The notes below the pieces were generated by a model, which worked only from the letters and a program-made list of their open reading frames with translations, did not search any database and had not been told where the DNA came from. 26,400 nucleotides of DNA. It comes from Deltaproteobacteria bacterium (GTDB lineage Bacteria; Desulfobacterota; Syntrophia; Syntrophales; Smithellaceae). The position numbers and the translations under genes are program-made. The stretch's first letter is position 1. The number at the start of each line of letters is the position of its first letter. The stretch is taken from contig SBEK01000032.1 of assembly GCA_009668925.1 (NCBI GenBank), positions 1-26,400 on the forward strand, read 5' to 3'. Positions 15,289 through 23,200 of the stretch are shown here, piece by piece.

Positions 15289-16128
15289 CTAGTATTCCGG
15301 CGTCAGCTTATCCAGCTCCGCCAGAGAGAATACCGGACCGTCCTTGCAGACGTACTTGCTGCCGACGTTGCAGCGGCCGCACTTGCCGATGCCGCACTTC
15401 ATGCGCATTTCCAGAGAGGTGATGATATTTTCCTTGGAAAAGCCCAGTTCGAAGAATACGGGCAGCGTGAACCGGATCATGACCGGAGGACCGCAGATAA
15501 CGGCCACGGCGTTCTCCTTGCTGGGCGCAACTTCCTTGCAAACTGCGGGAACAAAACCTTCCTTCCCTTTCCAGGTCGCGTCACCTTTATCGACGGTCAC
15601 GTTGATGTTGAGATCCTCCCGCTTCTGCCATTCAATCAGTTCATCTTTGTAAAGCAGCAATCCGGGGTTCCGTGCGCCGTAAATCACGGTGATGTTGCCG
15701 AAGCGTTTGCGGTTGTCGCCGAAGATCATGTAATTAATCAGGGATCTGAGCGTGGTGAACGCGAAACCGCCGCCCACGATGACGATGTTCTTCCCTTCGA
15801 GAAATTCCAGCGGCCAGGAGTTGCCCAGCGGCCCGCGAAGTCCCATGATGGTTCCTTCTTCCATCTCATGAAGCGCCTGGGTGACCACACCGGCCTTCTG
15901 CACGGTGAATTCAACATACCCCTTCTGGGTCGGCGAAGAAGCAATGCCGATCGGGGACTCGCCCTTGCCGTAAATGGAGAGCTCGCCGAACTGGCCGGGG
16001 GTGTATGCGTATTTCTGTTCGTCCTCGGGATTGATGAACTTGAAACGAAACGTCTTGATGTCTTTGGTGTCGACCTCAGTAATGATTTTATCCACGACGA
16101 CGGGATAAGGTATATACGGGTTTTGCAT
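15289..16128 (-). CDS. flxA: FlxA-like NAD(P)H-oxidising flavoprotein, module 2
   Basis: A 279-residue paralogue of the FlxA at 7947-8807, with identical architecture: FAD barrel (PGQF, PIGIASSPT), NAD(P) fold (VIVGGGFAFTTLRS), CGPPVMI and a C-terminal [2Fe-2S] site with C245, C250, C253, C261. It lacks the short insertion of FlxA1. It is the last gene of module 2, 15 bases after flxB2, and is followed by the terminator. The role inferred from FlxABCD-HdrABC systems is entry of electrons from NADH; direction in vivo could reverse. Confidence 0.89.
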   Translation of the reverse strand: MQNPYIPYPVVVDKIITEVDTKDIKTFRFKFINPEDEQKYAYTPGQFGELSIYGKGESPIGIASSPTQKGYVEFTVQKAGVVTQALHEMEEGTIMGLRGPLGNSWPLEFLEGKNIVIVGGGFAFTTLRSLINYMIFGDNRKRFGNITVIYGARNPGLLLYKDELIEWQKREDLNINVTVDKGDATWKGKEGFVPAVCKEVAPSKENAVAVICGPPVMIRFTLPVFFELGFSKENIITSLEMRMKCGIGKCGRCNVGSKYVCKDGPVFSLAELDKLTPEY

Positions 16129-16143
16129 TCCTAACTCCCTAAT

Positions 16144-17166
16144 TTATAATTTTGAAATATCTTCAACAACTTTACGAATATCAATATTCACGGGACAGGA
16201 CATCACGCAGCGGCCGCAGCCGACGCAGGCAATGGCATTAAACATATCCACGTAATATTTAAATTTGTGCATGGTGCGCTGACGCCATCTCTCTTTCTGG
16301 GACGGACGGGGGTTGTGCCCCGACGTTTCCTTGGTGAAAAGCGGAAACATGCAGGAATCCCAGGACCGGATGCGCACGCCGTCGGACCCTTTAATTTCGT
16401 CGCTGATGTCAAAGCAATGGCAGGTGGGGCACATATATGTACAGGTGCCGCAGGCCAGACATTTGCCGTGAATCGTGTTCCAGAACGGATGATCAAAATT
16501 CTTGTCCAGGATCGGTTTCACTTCGTGAGCCGGAATCTTGGACTGAATGGCTTCTTTCGCTTTGGCCGCAAGTTCATTTTTCTTCGCTTCCGCGGCGGCA
16601 TCGGCTTTTGTATCTCCAAAATACTTCGCCAGCTTTTCTCCCTTGGGCGTAACAAACTCCACCAGGTAGTCGCCGCCGATGTCGGTGAGCAGGATATCCG
16701 AACCCTCCGAGCCGACAGGCTCTCCGTCCACCGACGTGCAGAAGCAGCTGGCATACGGCGGTTTCACACACGCCATGGCGATCACCGTCGTATTTTGCCG
16801 TTTCGTGATGTAATAGGCGTCTTTATATTTTTCCTGATCGAAAAGCTTGTCCAGGAGCGCGAAGCTGTGGGCGTCACAGGGGCGCACGCCGAAAAGAACC
16901 GCTTCACCGGAGGCGTTGATTTCCGCCGAGAACTCCATCCCTTTCGGTGTGCGGGTGAATTTCAGCATCGCTTCCGTGTGCGGGAAGAACACATTTTTCG
17001 GCGCGTTCTTGGAATTCAAATATGCCAGGAACGGTTCACCGTCTTTTTCCAGGGGTGCAAAAAGAATGTTGTCTTCTTTTTTTACCGGCGCCCAAACCAG
17101 CATATCTCCGGCCATTTTTTTGGCAATGCCTGCCAGTGTGTCTTTTTTGATCAAACGTTTTTCCAT
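16144..17166 (-). CDS. flxB: FlxB-like iron-sulfur subunit, module 2 (HydB/AsrA family)
   Basis: A 340-residue protein with a complete cysteine set. The N-terminal domain carries GVRPCD (C97) and CVKPPYASCFC (C133, C141, C143), four cysteines that could hold one cluster. A charged, Ala/Lys-rich linker (about 183-215) follows. The C-terminal ferredoxin domain has C236, C239, C242, C246 and C314, C317, C320, C324. Its position next to flxA2 fits a direct electron acceptor of the flavoprotein, as beta and gamma subunits pair in sulfhydrogenases. The start has AGGGACAATT before the ATG. Confidence 0.87.
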   Translation of the reverse strand: MEKRLIKKDTLAGIAKKMAGDMLVWAPVKKEDNILFAPLEKDGEPFLAYLNSKNAPKNVFFPHTEAMLKFTRTPKGMEFSAEINASGEAVLFGVRPCDAHSFALLDKLFDQEKYKDAYYITKRQNTTVIAMACVKPPYASCFCTSVDGEPVGSEGSDILLTDIGGDYLVEFVTPKGEKLAKYFGDTKADAAAEAKKNELAAKAKEAIQSKIPAHEVKPILDKNFDHPFWNTIHGKCLACGTCTYMCPTCHCFDISDEIKGSDGVRIRSWDSCMFPLFTKETSGHNPRPSQKERWRQRTMHKFKYYVDMFNAIACVGCGRCVMSCPVNIDIRKVVEDISKL

Positions 17167-17241
17167 AATTGTCCCTAATTTAGAATTTTCTCCAACTTTT
17201 AAACTTCAAAAGCCGCAGGTATAATCAGCTTGTCACTGTAA

Positions 17242-18090
17242 CTAAATCAATCTCAATTGCTTCATCAGCGGCTGCGGATCAAACATATGCGATTTCAGAG
17301 TCTCCGCCGACCCCGGAAGTCCCAGCGCCAGCGAAATCAATTCCGTGAAATAGAATACCGGCAGCTTCAAACCGGTGCTGGGCCGCATATCCAGGTTGGC
17401 CATACACAACGGGCAGGCCGTGACGACGCAGTTGGCTCCGGCTTCTTTCGCCGCGTTCATGAGCTTGTCGCACATATCGACGACAATACTGGTTTTGCTG
17501 ATCGCCAGCGACCCGCCGCAGCAATCCGTCTTGTAGGACCAGTTCTTCACATCGGCGCCGATGGCCCCCATCATTTTATCGAGCATGAAGGGGTTTTCGT
17601 AATTTTCAAACTCACAGACCTCCGGCGGACGAAGCAGCAGGCAACCATAGTACGAAACCGGCTTCAACCCTTTGAGCGGCTTGACCACTTTCGCGGCCAG
17701 GGCATCAATGCCGATTTCATTGTAGATGATATCAATGGGGTTGCGGATGGCGATGCCGCCCTGGTACTTGGCGCCGACAACGCCTTCAATTTTTGCCTTG
17801 AGGTCCTTGTCGCCCTTCAGGTGGTGCTCAGCCATTTTAAAGCGGTTGAAGCAGGCGGCGCAGGGCACCATGACATCCATCGCGTCTTTCTCCGCAGCAA
17901 TCAGGTTGCGTGCGGAAAGCGCAATGGACAAATCGAAATTGGTGCTGTGGGCGGATGACGCCCCGCAGCAGGACCAGTCATCAACTTCTTTGAGTTCGAT
18001 GTTGAGGGCGCGACTGACGGCCTTCATGGACTGGTCATATTCTTTTCCCGTCGCGTGCAGCGAGCAGCCCGGATAATACGAAACTTTCAA
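17242..18090 (-). CDS. hdrB: Heterodisulfide reductase subunit B, module 2
   Basis: A 282-residue HdrB with two CCG domains. Cysteines C9, C41, C42, C77, C80 and C150, C190, C191, C226, C229 match the ligand pattern of the two noncubane [4Fe-4S] clusters known from the methanogen HdrABC-MvhAGD structure, the site of disulfide reduction. Length is normal for the family. It follows hdrC by 67 bases, a gap that holds a hairpin, and precedes flxB2 by 75 bases. In bacteria the disulfide substrate is not CoM-S-S-CoB; DsrC-type or another protein or small thiol is possible, and no dsrC is in view. Confidence 0.93.
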   Translation of the reverse strand: MKVSYYPGCSLHATGKEYDQSMKAVSRALNIELKEVDDWSCCGASSAHSTNFDLSIALSARNLIAAEKDAMDVMVPCAACFNRFKMAEHHLKGDKDLKAKIEGVVGAKYQGGIAIRNPIDIIYNEIGIDALAAKVVKPLKGLKPVSYYGCLLLRPPEVCEFENYENPFMLDKMMGAIGADVKNWSYKTDCCGGSLAISKTSIVVDMCDKLMNAAKEAGANCVVTACPLCMANLDMRPSTGLKLPVFYFTELISLALGLPGSAETLKSHMFDPQPLMKQLRLI

Positions 18091-18123
18091 GAGAGTAGCC
18101 TCCTTTTATACTCGTTACTAAAG

Positions 18124-18151
18124 CGTGTCGGATCGTTGCCGGACCGACACG
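18124..18151. repeat. Intercistronic hairpin between hdrC and hdrB
   Basis: The arms CGTGTCGG (18124-18131) and CCGACACG (18144-18151) pair perfectly around a 12-base loop. On the minus strand no T-run follows, so it should not stop the operon; it might protect or process the mRNA and adjust hdrB levels. Confidence 0.55.
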
Positions 18152-18157
18152 GTATTT

Positions 18158-18685
18158 TTATTTGCTTTGCGTCTTCTCAAAAATACCTTTAACTGATTTC
18201 ATATCCTTGGTCCGCGGAGAGATCAATGACAGCTTGCCTTTCAGGAACATCCCCGGAGCCAGGGCAACGTCTGAGAACAGATCGCCCGACGTAAATTTAT
18301 ACTGAGCCATCATCATGGGTTCGTTGATACGTCCCCCGCGTTTAATGCCGGCCAGGAAGGCCTCGTGGAACTTCAGAATGTTCTTTTCGTGAGCGCCGAC
18401 GCCGGACTCGATCGCCATCTGCCGGAGCACATCCATCATGCGGGCGATGTCCACCTTATTGGGGCAGCGGGTAATGCAGGTTTCGCAGGATAGGCAGAGC
18501 CAGATCGTGGAACTGTTCAGCACTTTGTCCTTCTGCCCGTTCTGAATCATCTTAATAACCTTGTTGGGGTTGTATTCCATATGCGCCGCGGTGGGGCAAC
18601 CGGCCGAGCATTTCCGGCAGTGATAACACGCCTGCAGCGGCACACCATGAATTTTTTTGTTTACTTCTTCCAGAAAAGTTTCCAT
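18158..18685 (-). CDS. hdrC: Heterodisulfide reductase subunit C, module 2
   Basis: A 175-residue HdrC with two [4Fe-4S] motifs: C20, C23, C26, C30 and C64, C67, C70, C74. HdrC relays electrons from HdrA to the noncubane clusters of HdrB. The C-terminal third (about 110-175) is basic and helical-looking and typical of the family. It lies 23 bases after flxC2 and 67 before hdrB, consistent with one operon. Confidence 0.92.
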   Translation of the reverse strand: METFLEEVNKKIHGVPLQACYHCRKCSAGCPTAAHMEYNPNKVIKMIQNGQKDKVLNSSTIWLCLSCETCITRCPNKVDIARMMDVLRQMAIESGVGAHEKNILKFHEAFLAGIKRGGRINEPMMMAQYKFTSGDLFSDVALAPGMFLKGKLSLISPRTKDMKSVKGIFEKTQSK

Positions 18686-18708
18686 GTAAACTCCATCATC
18701 TCAAACAA

Positions 18709-19719
18709 TTACGGGTTATAGACAAAGTCGCCTTTATCGTGCTGTTCATCATACTTGCCCAGCGGCGGCATATCTTCCATGCCGGAGCCGGCGCGGTTGC
18801 CGAAGAATTCGAAGCAGTCCTTGTCGATCTTCTTCAGGAACTTCCTCAGATCGACGCCCATCGGACAGACGGAAACACAGGACCCGCAATCCACGCAGCG
18901 GCCGACCATGTGGTAGAGGCGCATGAACTGGAAGACCTGCGTGTCGGACTCGCCTTCGCCGATGCCGACCCACTGCGGCTGGCTCTGTTCGACAAAGCAA
19001 ACCGGGCAGTAGCAGGACGGGCAGGCCTGGCGGCAGGCGTTGCAGCGCATGCACTTGGCCATTTCCTTGATAAAATAGGCCCAGCGTTCTTCCATGGACT
19101 TGCCTTCAAATTCCTTCACATCGTTGTATTCGGCGTCGGGATTCATCGCCGGGGCGGGTGATCCGATCATGACGTCGGAAATAATGGGGTTGTTGAAGCG
19201 GCAAGTCACGCAGCAGTCCGCCAGAACGTCTTTGAGCCCGACGGTTTTGTCGCCGTCGGACGTTTTCATTTTAATCTGGCCGCCTTCAATGGTCCCTTCC
19301 AGGATGTCCGCGCCGCCGATCTTCACTTTCAGGTCTTTTCCGTCCACATACCCTTCGCAGGGAACGCCGATGATCAGGACGTCCGCCCGTTCATACTGCC
19401 TCTCCTGCAGGTGGATGATGAGCGATCGGGTGGTGCAGCCGCGGGCGACGACGCCTATGACTTTTTTCTTCCGGTCTTCCGGTTTCACGCGCTTCTGCGA
19501 ATTCTTGTGCTGCGTGACCAGATCATGGACGAATTTGGCCAGATTCTGCGTGCAGAGGTTATTCCAGACCAGCTTGTCGGCTTCTTCCGGCGTGGTGATG
19601 AAACACGGCGTCGCCGTCAAAGGAAGAGTGCCTTTTTCATAACCGATGATCACGTCGGCCTTCTTTTCCAAAAGCAGCCTTTTTGCTTCTTCGCGCAATT
19701 TTGTTTCGATGTTTTCCAC
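18709..19719 (-). CDS. flxC: FlxC-like iron-sulfur subunit, module 2, full cysteine set
   Basis: A 336-residue protein with a GTG start at 19719, preceded by GGGGA at a slightly long distance; no better internal start exists. The N-terminal domain (1-200) has C56, C95 (ARGCTTR), C121 (GVPCEG) and C169, C170, C173 (DCCVTC), a layout that recalls the FrhB-type [4Fe-4S] site of F420 hydrogenase beta subunits. The C-terminal part has ferredoxin motifs C223, C226, C229, C233 (then C236, C238, C241) and C275, C278, C281, C285. It sits 42 bases after the selenoprotein MvhD gene and 23 before hdrC. The role is inferred as an electron relay; its exact partner is not known. Confidence 0.85.
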   Translation of the reverse strand: MENIETKLREEAKRLLLEKKADVIIGYEKGTLPLTATPCFITTPEEADKLVWNNLCTQNLAKFVHDLVTQHKNSQKRVKPEDRKKKVIGVVARGCTTRSLIIHLQERQYERADVLIIGVPCEGYVDGKDLKVKIGGADILEGTIEGGQIKMKTSDGDKTVGLKDVLADCCVTCRFNNPIISDVMIGSPAPAMNPDAEYNDVKEFEGKSMEERWAYFIKEMAKCMRCNACRQACPSCYCPVCFVEQSQPQWVGIGEGESDTQVFQFMRLYHMVGRCVDCGSCVSVCPMGVDLRKFLKKIDKDCFEFFGNRAGSGMEDMPPLGKYDEQHDKGDFVYNP

Positions 19720-19761
19720 AGTGATGATTTCCCCGTTTATGTATTATAATCTTTAATCAGA

Positions 19762-20202
19762 CTAACCAATATTCTTGATCAGCTTATTGGCCGGCCCCAA
19801 TGCTTTGATCTTCTCCGTAGCGCCTTTGATGACCTGCGCCCATCGGTCGCCTTCGGAGGCGGAAACCCAGGTAAAAATCGTCCGGTCCCCTTCCACACCG
19901 ATGTAATTCAGGAAACTTTTTAACGTCGCAAACTTGCGGCGCGCCACCAGATTTCCTGAGATATAGTGGCATTCACCCGGGTGTCAACCCGAGACCAGAA
20001 CGCCGTCGGCTCCGCTCTGCAGGGCTTTCACGATATAGAACGGATTGATCCTTCCCGTGCAGGGAACGCGGATGATGCGGACGTTGGTCGGGTACTGAAT
20101 TCTGCTGATCCCGGCCAGATCGGCGCCCGCGTAGGTACACCAGTTGCAGACAATGGCAACGAATTTCGGTTCCCATTCCTTGTTTGCTAAGTTTTCAGCC
20201 AT
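19762..20202 (-). CDS. flxD: MvhD/FlxD selenoprotein (in-frame TGA read as selenocysteine), module 2
   Basis: A 146-residue MvhD family protein interrupted only by one TGA at 19984-19986 (residue 73). The reading frame continues with the family sequence on both sides: GVLVSG, TGA, HPGECHY, whereas the paralogue at 10845-11261 has GVLVGGCHPGDCHY. The TGA therefore replaces a conserved cysteine, the hallmark of selenocysteine. VhuD of Methanococcus, the same family, is a known selenoprotein. Other motifs are [10 protein letters not shown] (C19, C22) and C48. The start at 20202 follows AAGGAG; a hairpin with SECIS-like features follows the TGA. Automatic annotation would split this gene in two or call it a pseudogene. 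It lies 44 bases after hdrA2. MvhD carries a [2Fe-2S] cluster and hands electrons to HdrA. Confidence 0.92.
19943..19970 (-). promoter_or_regulatory. Candidate bacterial SECIS hairpin after the flxD TGA
   Basis: Downstream of the TGA, GCCAC pairs with GTGGC (extendable by a T-G pair), then, across a 7-base bulge on the 5' side, CAG pairs with CTG around a GAAAT loop. The loop begins with G and lies 28 bases after the TGA, within the 16-37 base range usual for bacterial SECIS elements. The upper stem is short, so the exact fold needs a structure calculation. Confidence 0.5.
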
Positions 20203-20246
20203 ATATTCTCCTTCGAGCGGCAATGCGGCTTGGTGAGCCGGTTACC

Positions 20247-23200
20247 TTAGTTTAAATTGTATATCTGGGCCAGCACTTCTTCGTTATTGAACCCGTTGAG
20301 GTCCACGGCGTTCATCCGGCAGGATGCCGTGCAGACTCCGCAGCCCTTGCAGAGCACCGCGTTCACTTCGGCGCAGCCCTCCGCGACGTTCACGCTAATC
20401 GCGCTGTAGGGACAATTGATTTCGCAAAGACCGCACGCCGAACAACGTTCCTTGTTGACATACGCCGTTTTGCCTTCCGCCTCGATGAAGTCGAGCGACA
20501 GAACCAGGCAGGCGCGCGAAACGGCGGCGTTGGCCGAGGTAACCGTCTCGTCGCTGTACTTGGGCGCATGCGACATCCCGCACATGAACACGCCGTCGGT
20601 CGCGAAATCCACCGGGCGCAGTTTGACGTGCGCTTCCAGGAAGAAACCGTCCTGGTTCGTGGGGATCTTCAGCATCTGGCCTATCGCCGCATTTTCCGGG
20701 TTCGGCACAACGCCGATGCTTAAAACCACGGCATCCGCCGGCAGCGTGACGGGTTCGTTGAGAATCGGATCGAAGACTTTCACTTCCACTTTATCGCCCG
20801 CCGCCACGACTTCCGGCTTGCGGTTTTCTTCAAAGGAGATGAATTTGATATTCGCTTCCCGGGCCTTCTTGTAATAGTCTTCCTTGAAGGCGAAGGTGCG
20901 GATATCGCGGTAAAGAATGGTAATGTCGCGGGACGGATCGGCTGCTTTGAGTTCGAGCGCGTTCTTGATCGCCTCTCCGCAGCAGTAACGACTGCAATAG
21001 GGCCTTTCCTTGTCGCGGCTGCCCACGCACTGAATCATGACCACATTCTTCACGGAGGCCAGATTCGCATCTTTCTCGTAGATCATCGTCTCCAGATCGC
21101 GCTGGCTTTTGACTTTGGCATTTTGCCCGTAGAGGTACTCTTTGGGCTTATTCTCGTAAGCACCAGTGGCCACGAGCACAACGCCGTGTTCAAAGACCTT
21201 CTCGCCGTCTTTAGACTTCACGGTGGTTTTGTAATTGCCGATAAAGCCCTCTATCTTTTCAATATGCGCGCCCGTAACGACGGTGATCAGAGGATTCTTG
21301 TAAATTTTCTCCAAAAGACCCTTCAGGTGAGCCTGAGCATCGAGGCCCTCCAGAGTCTTGTACAGGTGATTGTAATTGCCGCCGAGTCTTTCTTCCTTTT
21401 CGATGAGGAAGGAGGCAAATCCCTGATCGGCCAGCGACAGGGCTGCGGTCATGCCGGCCAGGCCGCCGCCGATGATCAGCGCCTGATGGTTGACGGACAG
21501 CTGACCGGGCTTCAACGGCTTCAGGTACTGGGCCTTCGCCACGGCCATGCGGAGCAGGTCTTTGGCTTTCTGGGTGGCTTTTTCCGGCTCGTGCATGTGC
21601 ACCCAGGAATTCTGGTCGCGGATATTGGCCATCTCGAAGAGGTAGCGGTTCAATCCGGCCTTTTCGCAGTTTTCCTGGAAAAGCCCTTCATGGGTCCGGG
21701 GCGAGCAGGAAGCGACGACCACGCGGGTCAGATCCTTTTCTTTGATCACCTCGGCCATCTTCACGGCGGTATCCTGCGAACAGGTGAAGAGGTTGTCCGC
21801 CGTATAGACAACGGTGGGCAGCGTTGCGGCAAAGTCCCGGACTTCAGGAACATTGACCACGCCGCCGATGTTGATGCCGCAGTGGCAGACAAACACGCCG
21901 GTGCGCACGCCCTGCCCGCGCAGATCTTTTTCCGCCGGATTATCCACCGGGGTAATCATGGTGCCGCGTTTCGAGGCCAAAAGCCCTTCCGCGCAGGCGG
22001 CGGCCGCCGAGGCCTCCATAACGGTTTCCGGAATGTCTTTCGGTCCTCCGAAGGCGCCGCAGACGAAGACGCCGGGGCGTGACGTCTGGACAGGGTTTTC
22101 CAGCTGGGTCTTGCAGAACCCGTGCTCTTCAAGGTCAATGCCGAGGCTTGCGGAGAGCTTCTTGGCTTCCTTGGGCGGCATGAGGCCGACGGAAAGAACG
22201 ACCATGTCAAACTCTTCCTCGGTGAACGTCCCATCCTGGTTCACGTATTTGATAAGCAGATTGTTGGTCTGCTGCATTTCTTTAATGGAGGACGGCATGG
22301 AACGGATGTAGCGGATGCCGTATTCATCCTTGGCGCGGTTGACGAACCGGTCGAAATCCTTGCCGTGCGCGCGAATGTCCATATAGAAAATGGTGGGCTC
22401 GAGCCCTTTGGCGTGCTCTTTGCCGATGATCGCCTCTTTGGTGGCGTACATGCAGCAAACCGACGAGCACCAGCTGTTGTCGCAGGACACGTCGCGGGAG
22501 CCGACGCACTGAATGAAGGCGACCTTCTTGGGTTCCTTTCCGTCGGAAATCCGCTGGACGTGGCCGAAGAAAGGACCGGAGGCGGAAAGAATTCTTTCAA
22601 ACTGCAGAGCAGTCACCACGTTTTTGTAGATGCCGTAGCCGTATTCGCCGCGCTGGCTGGCGTCAAAAACCTGGAAGCCGGGCGACGCGATCACGGCGCC
22701 GACTTCGATCGTCTCTTCTTCGACCTTCATGTCGTGGTCAATGGCTTTGGCGATACAGGCCTCCACGCACTGGTAGCATTCGGAGCAGATGCCGCACGCC
22801 AGACAGCGATTCGCTTCGGCGATGGCCTGGGCCTCCGAAAACCCGATGCCGACTTCCTGAAAACTGGTGCGGCGTTCTTCCGGCTTCATGTTCGGATATT
22901 TTTCACGGGGGACTTTGGGCAGGCCGGAGACATCTGCTTTATCCGCCAGATCCTTGGTCCAGTCTTTTTCGCGGCCGGCCTTCATATCGGCGCCCTGCAG
23001 ATACCGATCAATGGACTTGGCTGCTTCTTTACCGGAATAAACGGCTTTTACAACCGTCTGCGGGCCGGTGACCACGTCACCGCCGGAGAAGACACCGGGG
23101 ATATTCGTTGCGTAAGTAATCTCATCGTAATCGACGTTGTTCCATTTGTTGATGGAGACGCCGCTCTCCTTCGTGATGAAGGACAGATCCGCTTCCTGGC

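Noticed and set aside
19762..20202. Reading the MvhD region as a pseudogene split by a stop codon
   Set aside because: The only lesion is a TGA at a conserved Cys codon, the rest of the frame is intact and family-like, and a hairpin follows at the right distance.
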